From: Hylemonella sp.
Lineage (GTDB): Bacteria; Pseudomonadota; Gammaproteobacteria; Burkholderiales; Burkholderiaceae_C
Assembly: GCA_030695415.1 (NCBI GenBank)
Contig: JAUYQZ010000002.1
Coordinates: 1 to 64,000, forward strand
Direction: 5' to 3'
DNA length: 64,000 nt
The position numbers and the translations under genes were made by a program. Below are positions 23,992-32,104 of this stretch, one piece after another (the first letter of the stretch is position 1; each line of letters starts with the position of its first letter). Below the pieces are notes generated by a model that had not been told where the DNA came from, ran no database searches, and saw only the letters and a list, made by a program, of their open reading frames with translations.

Positions 23992-24882
23992 TCAATGCGA
24001 GCGGATCATGGTCCCGTAGGCCTGCTCGGTCAGGATTTCCAGGAGCATGGCGTGCGGCACGCGGCCGTCGATGATGTGCACCGCGTTCACGCCGCTCTTG
24101 GCCGCGTCCAGCGCGCCGGCGATCTTGGGCAGCATGCCGCCGGAGATGGTGCCGTCGGCCACCAGCTCGTCGATGCGCTTCATGGTCAGTTCGGTCAGCA
24201 GCTGGCCCTGCTTGTCGAGCACGCCGGGGATGTTGGTCAGCATCAGCAGTTTCTCGGCCTGCAGCACGGTGGCCAGCTTGGCGGCCACCACGTCGGCGTT
24301 GATGTTGTAGCTCTCGTTGTGCTCGCCGAAGCCGATGGGGCTGACGACGGGGATGAACTGGTCGTCCTGCAAGGCTTTCACCAGGCTGGGGTCGATGCCC
24401 ACGATGTCGCCGACCTGCCCCACGTCGTACTCCTTGCTGGCGTCCTGCGGGTCGATCAGGCGCAGCTTGCGCGCGTGGATCATGCCGCCGTCGCGCCCAG
24501 TCAGGCCCACGGCCTTGCCGCCGGCCTGGTTGATCAGGCCCACGATGTCCTGCTGCACCTCACCGGCCAGCACCCACTCGACCACCTCCATGGTCTCGGC
24601 ATCGGTCACACGCATGCCCTGGATGAACTCGCCCTTCTTGCCCAGGCGCTTGAGCGCGGCCTCGATCTGCGGGCCGCCACCGTGCACCACCACCGGGTTG
24701 ATGCCCACCAGCTTGAGCAGCACCACGTCCTCGGCGAAGGCGGCCTGGAGAGCCGGGTCGGTCATGGCGTTGCCGCCATATTTGATGACCATGGTCTTGC
24801 CATGGAACTTGCGGATGTAGGGCAGCGCCTGGGCCAGGATTTCGGCCTTGGCGTGGGGGGCGATGGGGGGGGTGTCGGTCAT
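23992..24882 (-). CDS. argB: Acetylglutamate kinase
   Basis: A 296-residue amino-acid kinase. [10 protein letters not shown] near residue 32 is the nucleotide-binding Lys/GG motif, [18 protein letters not shown] (residues about 64-81) binds the substrate, and [18 protein letters not shown] near the C-terminus is the second conserved loop. It phosphorylates N-acetylglutamate in arginine synthesis. The N-terminal helix typical of arginine-inhibited hexameric ArgB ([21 protein letters not shown]) is present around residues 8-28, so feedback inhibition by arginine is likely. It lies 62 bp after the WbpM-like gene and before slmA. Confidence 0.97.
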   Translation of the reverse strand: MTDTPPIAPHAKAEILAQALPYIRKFHGKTMVIKYGGNAMTDPALQAAFAEDVVLLKLVGINPVVVHGGGPQIEAALKRLGKKGEFIQGMRVTDAETMEVVEWVLAGEVQQDIVGLINQAGGKAVGLTGRDGGMIHARKLRLIDPQDASKEYDVGQVGDIVGIDPSLVKALQDDQFIPVVSPIGFGEHNESYNINADVVAAKLATVLQAEKLLMLTNIPGVLDKQGQLLTELTMKRIDELVADGTISGGMLPKIAGALDAAKSGVNAVHIIDGRVPHAMLLEILTEQAYGTMIRSH

Positions 24883-24944
24883 GGGGTTAGGGATTCACGC
24901 AGGCAATGGGTAAATTGTGCCGTATCCGCATGACCGCCCGGAGT

Positions 24945-26825
24945 TCACGCGGCCTGCGGAACGGGCTCGCCATAGCCATGTACACAGGTCTGCAATACCG
25001 CCTTGATGGCTGCCACATCGCTGTGCTCGGCGGCTTGGCGCAGGGTTTGCAGATGCTGGTCCAGCACCGGCCAGGGCAAGAAGTCTTCATGCGCCTTCAT
25101 GATCCGCGGGTGCGGCGTGGGTGTCGGGTTGTCGCCAATCAGCAGTTCTTCATACAGCTTCTCGCCGGGACGCAGCCCCGTGATGGCGATTTCAATATCA
25201 CCCGCCGGGTGGGCCTCATCCCGCACCGACAGGCCCGACAATTCCACCATGCGGCGCGCCAGATCCATGATCTTCACCGGTTCACCCATATCGAGCACGA
25301 ACACCTCGCCGCCCGTGGCCATGGCCCCGGCCTGCAGCACCAACTGGGCGGCTTCGGGGATCGTCATGAAATAGCGGGTCACCTCCGGGTGCGTCACCGT
25401 CAACGGGCCGCCCCGGGCGAGCTGGCCGCGAAACAGCGGCACCACGCTGCCGCTGGAGCCCAGCACGTTGCCAAAGCGCACCATGCCCAAGCAGGTCGTG
25501 CCGTGGCTGGTTTGCGCCGCCAGCGCCTGCAAGACCAACTCGGCCATGCGCTTGCTGGCCCCCATGACATTGGTCGGGCGCACCGCCTTGTCGGTGGACA
25601 CCAGTACAAACCGGTCGGCGCCGCTGTCGATGGCGGCCTGGGCCATGTTGAGGGTGCCAAACACATTGTTGAGAATGCCCTCGGCCGGGTTGGACTCCAC
25701 CATCGGCACATGCTTGTAGGCCGCGGCGTGGAACACCGTGGCCGGACGATAGGTCTCGCAGATTTCCCGTAGGCGGCGCAGGTTGGCCACACTGCCCAGC
25801 ATGGGCACCAGTTCGACCTCCAAGCCCTGGATCTGGCACAGCCCCTGCAACTCCTGGTGAATGGTGTAGAGACCGAACTCGTTGTGGTCCAGCAGCAGCA
25901 ACTGGCGCGGCGGCTGCAGCAGGATCTGCCGGCACAGCTCGCTGCCGATGCTGCCGCCCGCCCCCGTCACCAGCACCACTTTGTCCGCCAGGTTGCGCGC
26001 CAGCAAGGCCGTGTCGGGCGGCACCGGGTCGCGCCCGAGCAAATCCTCGATATCGAGCTCCTTGAAGTCCTGCACCGTCACCCGGCCGCTGGCCAGGTCT
26101 GAAAGTGCCGGTAAGGTACGAATGTGCACCGGCACCGAACGCAGACTTTCAATGATCTTGTTACGGCGCTCCCGGCTGGCACTGGGCAGGGCCAGCAGAA
26201 TGTCGGTCACTCCCAGCCGCGCCACCGCATCCGGGACTTCCGCCGGCGCCAACACCGGCATGCCATTGATGCTGCGCCCCACCTTGGTGACGTCATCATC
26301 CACAAAGCCGAGCAGCACAAACTGGTTGGAGAAACCCAGCGCCGACGCCGTCTGCACCCCCGCCGTGCCAGCCCCGAAAATCAGCAAGCGTCCTTCCGCC
26401 TTGTGCCGGGATTGATCCAGGCCCGCGAGCCAGAACCGGGCCATGGCCCGGCTGGCCCCCACCAGCAGCAGAAAAATCAAGGGCTGCAGCACCCCCAAGC
26501 TGCGCGGCACATTGGGCCAGCGCTGCCACAGCAACACGGCCAGCAGCAAACCGCCATATACCGTAATGGCTTTGGCAGTCGTGATCAACGCCGCCTGGCC
26601 GGTGTACCGAAAAATGGCCCGGTATAGGCCAAACTTCACAAATACTGGCACCGACAGTACAGGCGCCAATGCATACACCCACCATTGCGCCTCTGTGGGC
26701 TGGTGCAGTTCATCCAGTCGCAGGGTAAAGGCAATCCAGGTGGCCGCCAGCGCCATAAGCACGTCCAGCGCAACGACCACCAGCCGCTTGACCGAACGCG
26801 ACCAGCCTAATATGGCGTTTTGCAT
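24945..26825 (-). CDS. Membrane nucleotide-sugar 4,6-dehydratase (WbpM/CapD-like)
   Basis: A 626-residue protein with four N-terminal transmembrane segments (about residues 15-120), a CoA-binding-like Rossmann domain (FGAGTAGVQTASALG near 150) and a C-terminal SDR domain with GAGGSIGSE near residue 285 and STDKAVRPTNVMGASKR near 405, the Met-x3-Lys variant of the catalytic motif seen in WbpM. Family members convert UDP-GlcNAc to UDP-4-keto-6-deoxy-GlcNAc, a precursor of QuiNAc, FucNAc or bacillosamine-type sugars. It closes the polysaccharide locus and faces argB on the same strand. Confidence 0.92.
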   Translation of the reverse strand: MQNAILGWSRSVKRLVVVALDVLMALAATWIAFTLRLDELHQPTEAQWWVYALAPVLSVPVFVKFGLYRAIFRYTGQAALITTAKAITVYGGLLLAVLLWQRWPNVPRSLGVLQPLIFLLLVGASRAMARFWLAGLDQSRHKAEGRLLIFGAGTAGVQTASALGFSNQFVLLGFVDDDVTKVGRSINGMPVLAPAEVPDAVARLGVTDILLALPSASRERRNKIIESLRSVPVHIRTLPALSDLASGRVTVQDFKELDIEDLLGRDPVPPDTALLARNLADKVVLVTGAGGSIGSELCRQILLQPPRQLLLLDHNEFGLYTIHQELQGLCQIQGLEVELVPMLGSVANLRRLREICETYRPATVFHAAAYKHVPMVESNPAEGILNNVFGTLNMAQAAIDSGADRFVLVSTDKAVRPTNVMGASKRMAELVLQALAAQTSHGTTCLGMVRFGNVLGSSGSVVPLFRGQLARGGPLTVTHPEVTRYFMTIPEAAQLVLQAGAMATGGEVFVLDMGEPVKIMDLARRMVELSGLSVRDEAHPAGDIEIAITGLRPGEKLYEELLIGDNPTPTPHPRIMKAHEDFLPWPVLDQHLQTLRQAAEHSDVAAIKAVLQTCVHGYGEPVPQAA

Positions 26826-26855
26826 AGACCTCCCTGCAGTCGCACCAACTCGCGC

Positions 26856-27218
26856 TCAAGCTTTGATCGCAAAGTCTTCCTTCTTTCGCCCTTGCGCCAC
26901 CAACGTGGACAGCCAACGCGGCGTCAGGCCACGACCGCTCCAGGTTTCACCATTGGGACCACGAAATTTTGGCGCAACGACGGACTTGGCTTTCTTCTTT
27001 GCCGCCGCACCAGCGCGCCCGGTCTTGCCGGCAGTTTTCGCCGGCTTGGCTTTGCCGCCACGGCCTTTGCCACCCTGCAAATCCTTGACCGTAATGCCAA
27101 ACGCCTGCATCTTGCCCAGAATCTCCTGCACCGTCTTGTCAAACTCGCGCGCCTTGATTTCCCCGGCCTGCTTCTGCAGCTTTTGAATCTGACTCTGAAT
27201 ATCGATCAAATTACTCAT
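26856..27218 (-). CDS. H-NS family nucleoid-associated protein
   Basis: A 120-residue protein. Residues 1-45 form the predicted coiled-coil oligomerisation domain (IDIQSQIQKLQKQAGEIKAREFD). An Ala/Lys-rich linker follows, and the C-terminal DNA-binding motif FRGPNGETWSGRGLTPRWL is near residue 84-102. The key loop reads GRGL rather than GRGR. H-NS proteins bind AT-rich DNA and silence acquired genes. The gene is embedded at the end of the polysaccharide locus, about 6 kb from its AT-rich core, and 64 bp of AT-rich DNA before its ATG may hold its own promoter. Confidence 0.92.
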   Translation of the reverse strand: MSNLIDIQSQIQKLQKQAGEIKAREFDKTVQEILGKMQAFGITVKDLQGGKGRGGKAKPAKTAGKTGRAGAAAKKKAKSVVAPKFRGPNGETWSGRGLTPRWLSTLVAQGRKKEDFAIKA

Positions 27219-27282
27219 TGCACATTCCTTGCTGTTAAAAAAACCTGCGAAACCCTGAATATTTTATGAAAATATAACCTCG

Positions 27283-27843
27283 TCAATGTGAAACACTCTC
27301 GCGCCTGATCACCTTCACTGCCGTCAGAAAAATAATCTTCAAATCAAATCCCAGCGATTGACGCTGCATATACTCCACGTCCAGCGCCACCTTTTGCGGA
27401 ATTGGCAACTCGTCCCGACCATTGATTTGCGCCCAGCCGGTCAGCCCCGGCAGCAATTGATCCACCCCATATTGCTTGCGCAAGGCAATCAAATCATCCT
27501 GATTGAACAAGGCCGGCCTGGGGCCGACAAAACTCATGTCGCCTTTGATAATGCTCCATAACTGCGGCAATTCATCCAGGCTGCTCTTGCGCAAAAAACT
27601 GCCAATCGGCGTCAGATAGCTTTGCGGGTTATTCAGCAAATGCGTTGCCACTGCCGGCGTGTCCAGCAGCATGCTGCGAAACTTCGGCATCCGATAAATG
27701 ACATCGTTCCTGCCCACCCGATCCGACCAGTACAGCGCCGGGCCCCTCGATGTCAGCCTGACCAGCAAGGCCACGCCCAGGAGCGGAACACAAAGCAGCA
27801 TCAAGGCCACCAAGGCCAGGAACAAGTCCAGTACGCGCTTCAT
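27283..27843 (-). CDS. Polyprenyl-phosphate sugar-1-phosphate transferase (PglC-like)
   Basis: A 186-residue monotopic phosphoglycosyl transferase. An N-terminal hydrophobic segment (residues 1-28) is followed by YRMPKFRSM, SSLDELPQLWSIIKGDMSFVGPRP (residues about 87-110; catalytic Asp-Glu is the DE pair) and LPGLTGWAQINGR. The small size and lack of extra membrane segments match PglC rather than WbaP. It would load a sugar phosphate onto undecaprenyl phosphate to start each repeat unit. A 6-deoxy-HexNAc derived from the WbpM-like product is a plausible first sugar. It lies 15 bp after the C2-epimerase gene. Confidence 0.93.
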   Translation of the reverse strand: MKRVLDLFLALVALMLLCVPLLGVALLVRLTSRGPALYWSDRVGRNDVIYRMPKFRSMLLDTPAVATHLLNNPQSYLTPIGSFLRKSSLDELPQLWSIIKGDMSFVGPRPALFNQDDLIALRKQYGVDQLLPGLTGWAQINGRDELPIPQKVALDVEYMQRQSLGFDLKIIFLTAVKVIRRESVSH

Positions 27844-27858
27844 CCGGCAGCCCTGGCG

Positions 27859-28980
27859 TTACTTGCGCCAGACCGTACGGTTCACGTAGCCGGTGTAGCT
27901 CATGACCAGCCGCACGATCTTGCGCGACACCGCCGGCGCCAGATAATCCGCCACCTGGCGCATGGGTCCATGATCGGCAAATTGCTCGGAGACCACCTTG
28001 ACGGCATCGAGCACCTCTGCGGTCTTGAGCCCACACATGATCAACGTGCCTTCGTCCATGCCCTCGGGGCGCTCATGCGCATAGCGGATGGTGATGGCGG
28101 GGATATTAAGCAAGGTCGATTCTTCTGTAATGGTGCCGCTGTCAGAAATGACACATTTCGCCTCCATCTGCAGCTTCACAAAATCGAAGAATCCCATCGG
28201 CTTGGCGAAGTCCACCAGCCGGTGAATGTCCGTTACACCCAAGGCATCCAACCGTTTGCGAGTACGGGGATGGGTGGAGACGATAACTGGAAATCTGTAG
28301 ACCTCGGCGATGGCGTTTAGCGTGGCGACCAGATCCCGCAGGTTCTCTGGTGTGTCCACGTTTTCCTCGCGATGGGCGCTCACCACAAAAAACTCACCCC
28401 GCTTGAAACCCAGGCGTTGCACCACGTCCGACTTCTCGATGCTCGGCATGTAATGCTTGAGCACCTCGTCCATATGCGAGCCGGTCTTGATAATCGTCTC
28501 GGGCCGGATGCCCTCGGCAATCAGATATCGGCGGGCATGCTCGGTCAACACCAGGTTGATGTCGCTCAGGTGGTCCAGCACCTTGCGGTTGAGTTCTTCC
28601 GGCACCCGCTGGTCAAAGCAGCGGTTGCCGGCCTCCATGTGAAACACGGGGATCTTGCGCCGCTTGGCGGCAATCACGGCCAGGCAGGAATTGGTATCAC
28701 CATAAAGCAGCACCGCCTCCGGTTCTTCTTTAGCGAAGATTTCATCGGACTTCATGATGACCTGCGCAATGGTCTGCGCGGCGTTTTCGCCCACCGCCCC
28801 CAGGAAATGATCCGGCTTGCGGATTTGCAGATCCTCGAAAAAGATCTGGTTCAGTTCGTAGTCGTAGTTTTGTCCGGTGTGGACGAGCACATGGCGGGTG
28901 TGCCGGTCCAACTCGGCGATCACGCGGCTCATCTTGATGAGTTCGGGCCGCGTGCCTACGATGGTCATGACTTTAAGCAT
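27859..28980 (-). CDS. UDP-N-acetylglucosamine 2-epimerase family protein (FnlC/WbvD/CapG-like)
   Basis: A 373-residue non-hydrolysing epimerase of the WecB fold (GTRPELIKMSRVI at the start, LYGDTNSCLAVIAAKRR, HMEAGNRCFDQRVPEE, ISDSGTITEE). The HMEAGNRCFDQRVPEE form is typical of the FnlC/CapG/WbvD subgroup acting on UDP-6-deoxy-L-HexNAc rather than of WecB. It would invert C2 in the last step to UDP-L-FucNAc or UDP-L-QuiNAc. It overlaps the upstream dehydratase gene by 8 bp, forming a three-gene cassette with it and the RmlD-like reductase. Confidence 0.9.
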   Translation of the reverse strand: MLKVMTIVGTRPELIKMSRVIAELDRHTRHVLVHTGQNYDYELNQIFFEDLQIRKPDHFLGAVGENAAQTIAQVIMKSDEIFAKEEPEAVLLYGDTNSCLAVIAAKRRKIPVFHMEAGNRCFDQRVPEELNRKVLDHLSDINLVLTEHARRYLIAEGIRPETIIKTGSHMDEVLKHYMPSIEKSDVVQRLGFKRGEFFVVSAHREENVDTPENLRDLVATLNAIAEVYRFPVIVSTHPRTRKRLDALGVTDIHRLVDFAKPMGFFDFVKLQMEAKCVISDSGTITEESTLLNIPAITIRYAHERPEGMDEGTLIMCGLKTAEVLDAVKVVSEQFADHGPMRQVADYLAPAVSRKIVRLVMSYTGYVNRTVWRK

Positions 28981-29983
28981 GGAGTTCTTCCTTGATGTAA
29001 TCCAGTTTCAGCAACAGTTTCTTGATTTGTTCCACCGACAGCCGGTCCGTGTTGTGCGAGGTGTAGTCGTCCAGATGGGACAGCTTTTCCTCCCCCTCGC
29101 TGAAGTACTGGGCGTAGTTCAAATCCCGGTTGTCGGCCGGGACACGGTAGTAGTCGCCCATGTCTTGCGCCTTGGCCATTTCCTCGCGGGAAATCAGCGA
29201 CTCGTAGAGCTTTTCCCCATGCCGGGTGCCGATGATGCGGACCGGGTTGTCTTTCTTGAAGATCTCCTTGAGCGCCTGGGCCAGGTCGGCCACGGTGGAG
29301 GCTGGTGCTTTCTGCACAAACAGGTCGCCCTGCTTGCCGTGCTTGAAGGCATACAGGACCAGATCCACCGAGTCTTCCAGCGACATCAGGAAGCGCGTCA
29401 TGTTCGGGTCGGTCACCGTCAGCGGCTTGCCGTCCTTGAGCTGCGACACGAACAGCGGAATGACCGAGCCTCGTGACGCCATGACGTTGCCGTAGCGGGT
29501 GGCGCACAGCACGGTTTCGCTTTCGCGCTGGGTGCGGGCTTTGGCCACCATCAGTTTTTCGGCCATCGCCTTGGAGATGCCCATGGCATTGATGGGGTAG
29601 ACCGCCTTGTCGGTGCTCAGCACCACCACCCGCTTGACGTCATTGGCGGTGGCGGCGTTCATGACGTTTTCGGTCCCCAGCACATTGGTGCGCACGGCTT
29701 CCATCGGATAGAACTCGCACGAAGGCACCTGCTTCAAGGCCGCGGCATGGAACACATAGTCCACCCCCTTCATGGCCTGAGAGACGCTATCGTATTCACG
29801 CACATCGCCGATGTAGAACTTCAGCTTGCTGTGGTTGAGCGCAATGCGCATCTCTTCCTGCTTTTTTTCATCGCGGCTGAAGATGCGGATTTCTCGCACG
29901 TCGGTGGCCAAAAAGCGCTTGAGGACGGTATGGCCAAAAGACCCCGTGCCGCCGGTAATCATCAACACCTTGTTATTGAACAT
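28973..29983 (-). CDS. UDP-GlcNAc 4,6-dehydratase/epimerase (FnlA/WbvB/CapE-like)
   Basis: A 336-residue soluble extended SDR. GGTGSFGHTVLKRFL near residue 11 binds NADP, and the catalytic region reads STDKAVYPINAMGISKAMAEK near 124-144, the Met-x3-Lys type of the CapD/FnlA family. It would convert UDP-GlcNAc to 4-keto-6-deoxy sugars of the L series through 5- (and 3-) epimerisation. It overlaps the reductase gene by 11 bp and the C2-epimerase gene by 8 bp, so the three enzymes are produced together. Confidence 0.9.
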   Translation of the reverse strand: MFNNKVLMITGGTGSFGHTVLKRFLATDVREIRIFSRDEKKQEEMRIALNHSKLKFYIGDVREYDSVSQAMKGVDYVFHAAALKQVPSCEFYPMEAVRTNVLGTENVMNAATANDVKRVVVLSTDKAVYPINAMGISKAMAEKLMVAKARTQRESETVLCATRYGNVMASRGSVIPLFVSQLKDGKPLTVTDPNMTRFLMSLEDSVDLVLYAFKHGKQGDLFVQKAPASTVADLAQALKEIFKKDNPVRIIGTRHGEKLYESLISREEMAKAQDMGDYYRVPADNRDLNYAQYFSEGEEKLSHLDDYTSHNTDRLSVEQIKKLLLKLDYIKEELHA

Positions 29984-30869
29984 GCTGTCCTCGTTCTGGT
30001 TGTCCCGTGTTGTGTTGTCTGAAGGCGTGCATCGCCTGAATCAACGCCGGCCAAGCCGCCGGCTTGTAACCCGTCGCCTGGTTAAAGCGGGCCGAGTTGA
30101 GCGAACGATCGATCGAAAATTCATCATCGCGAACGATATCGATCTGCTTGCCATAGGCCTTGGCAATCAGCTTCAGCAGTTCATACTTGCCTATCGGCTC
30201 CGCGCCCACATGGTACAAACCATGCAACTCCGGGCGTGGGATCACCACGTCTCGCACCACGCGCGCGAATTCGGTATTGGGCAGGCCGGAGAAAATGGCC
30301 CGGTTGAACCCCTTGCAGCTCCCCTGTTGCGACAGGAACCACTCCAGCAAACCGTAGGCGCTCTGCAGTTCATGGCCGATGGTCGAGGTCCGCAAGGTGA
30401 TGGCGTGGGGGTAGTCCACTTCGCCCAGATGCTTGGATTTGCCGTACACATCCACCGCATCCGGCGCATCGCCTTCCGCATAGTTGCCTTTGGTTCCGGC
30501 AAAAACGCAGTCGGTACTCACGTGGATCAAGCGGGCCCCGGCCACCGCGCACAGGTCGGCCATGCGGTGCGGCAGCAGCGCATTGAGCGGCAGCGCCAAC
30601 TGCGGATCCTCCGCCTCCTTGTGGTGCTTGGTCAAGCCAATGCAGTTGATCACCACATCCGGGTTCACGCGCGCAAACATCCGCACCAGAGCATCGTGCT
30701 TTTCCACATCAACACCGGCTACCAGCTTGTCTTGTTGGTCGCCCGAGAAAAATCTCTTGGTCTCATCAGCGCGCAATGTGCCCCACACCTGCCACTCGTT
30801 TTTTGCACTGAGCACACGGAACATGGCGCTGCCGATCATGCCGCTTGCGCCGAACACCAAAATCTTCAT
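29973..30869 (-). CDS. RmlD-like 4-keto-sugar reductase (WbvR-like)
   Basis: A 298-residue SDR with FGASGMIGSAMFRVL at the N-terminus, INCIGLTKHHKEAEDP, STDCVFAGTKGNYAEGD and the catalytic YGKSKHLGE near residue 146. It resembles dTDP-4-dehydrorhamnose reductase, but a dedicated RmlD is encoded at 60964. Between the CapE-like and C2-epimerase genes it should reduce the 4-keto-6-deoxy-L-HexNAc. FnlB/CapF proteins are longer, with a C-terminal cupin; this one lacks it and looks more like WbvR of the UDP-L-RhaNAc/UDP-L-QuiNAc route, so L-quinovosamine is favoured over L-fucosamine. That choice is inference. Confidence 0.85.
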   Translation of the reverse strand: MKILVFGASGMIGSAMFRVLSAKNEWQVWGTLRADETKRFFSGDQQDKLVAGVDVEKHDALVRMFARVNPDVVINCIGLTKHHKEAEDPQLALPLNALLPHRMADLCAVAGARLIHVSTDCVFAGTKGNYAEGDAPDAVDVYGKSKHLGEVDYPHAITLRTSTIGHELQSAYGLLEWFLSQQGSCKGFNRAIFSGLPNTEFARVVRDVVIPRPELHGLYHVGAEPIGKYELLKLIAKAYGKQIDIVRDDEFSIDRSLNSARFNQATGYKPAAWPALIQAMHAFRQHNTGQPERGQHVQ

Positions 30870-32104
30870 GCAGTCTCCTCAACCGTCTTGGACATGGCGC
30901 GCAAGTGCGCCATCAACTCATCTACCAGATTGTCATGATCAAAATGCGCCTTGAAGTAGCGCCGCCCATTGGCGCCCAGTTGCGCTCGTTCCTCGGCCGG
31001 CATTTGGTACAACTGCAACACGGCAGCCGCCAGGGCCTGGGCATCCTGCGCCGGCACGCTCAAGCCGGCCTGCGCCTCCGCCACCAGCCGGGCGCCTTCG
31101 CCGTTGAGGCTGGCCAGGATGGGACGGCCCGCCGCCATGTAAGCCTGTACCTTGTTGGGCACCGTCATGGCAAAAATAGGCTCGTCTGCCAAGGTCACCA
31201 ACAAGGCCCCGGCCTTTTGCATCAAACCCGGCATGGTGTTGACCGGAAAGCGCCCCGGCAGATGCAGATTGGTCAGCCCCCGCGCCTGCACCTGCTCGCG
31301 CATCCAATCCCAGCGGCTGCCTTGGCCGAAGACGACGAAACGGATTTGCGGAACATCCTTGAGCAAGACAGCCGCCTCCACCATCACCTCCACCGCTTGG
31401 CCCGCCCCCACATTGCCGGCAAACACCACGGCAAAGCCCTCCTCCAGCGCTGGCACCTCGGGCAGTACAACATCTGGGGAAGGCGGCTCGGCAAACGTGC
31501 CGTCCACTGAGTTGGGGTAATAGGCAATGGGCTTGCCCGGCGCCAGGGCAGCGACGGGCGCCTCGAACGCGCGCGATTGCACCAGCAGCAGATCGGTGTG
31601 GCGGTAGATCCGGCGCACCACCCACTCCACCGCGCGCAGCACCCGGGGGTTGCGCACATAGCCGGTCGCGGAAAGACTTTCGGGCCACAGGTCTTGCACC
31701 CACACGATGAGCTTGCGCCGCTTGATCCAGGCCAGAAAGATGGCCGGGATGGCCAGCAATATGGGAGACAAGCCGTAAACAAACACCACGTCATAGTGGC
31801 GCTTGCGCAGCAGCCAGGGGCCGAAGATCAGGCCCGTGACAATGAACGACAGGTAATTCAACGCAAGACGCAAAGCGCCGCGCGCGCCCCGAGGAAACAG
31901 CGGCACCCGGTAGACTGTGGCGCCAGCCCATGACTCCACCTGGCAACCCCCGGCACGGTAACCATTGAAAACGGCCCCTTCCGGGTAATTGGGCTTACCC
32001 GTGAGCACATCGACTTCAACGCCTTTTTCCACCAATGAGCGCACAACTTCATTGATGCGAAAGCCTTCGGGCCAGAAGTACTGGCTGACTACAAGTACCT
32101 TCAT
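30866..32104 (-). CDS. Glycosyltransferase family 4 (WbuB-like)
   Basis: A 412-residue GT-B enzyme. The N-terminus VSQYFWPEGFRINEV, WVQDLWPESLSATG near residue 150 and the C-terminal donor-site region (VFAGNVGAGQAVEVM, VPNKVQAYMAAGRPILASLNGEG) match WbuB/WbjE-type transferases that add L-FucNAc-like residues. That agrees with the adjacent three-gene L-series aminosugar cassette just downstream. It overlaps its neighbours by 4 bp on each side (ATGA). It acts on the cytoplasmic face of the inner membrane on a lipid-linked acceptor. Confidence 0.9.
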   Translation of the reverse strand: MKVLVVSQYFWPEGFRINEVVRSLVEKGVEVDVLTGKPNYPEGAVFNGYRAGGCQVESWAGATVYRVPLFPRGARGALRLALNYLSFIVTGLIFGPWLLRKRHYDVVFVYGLSPILLAIPAIFLAWIKRRKLIVWVQDLWPESLSATGYVRNPRVLRAVEWVVRRIYRHTDLLLVQSRAFEAPVAALAPGKPIAYYPNSVDGTFAEPPSPDVVLPEVPALEEGFAVVFAGNVGAGQAVEVMVEAAVLLKDVPQIRFVVFGQGSRWDWMREQVQARGLTNLHLPGRFPVNTMPGLMQKAGALLVTLADEPIFAMTVPNKVQAYMAAGRPILASLNGEGARLVAEAQAGLSVPAQDAQALAAAVLQLYQMPAEERAQLGANGRRYFKAHFDHDNLVDELMAHLRAMSKTVEETA

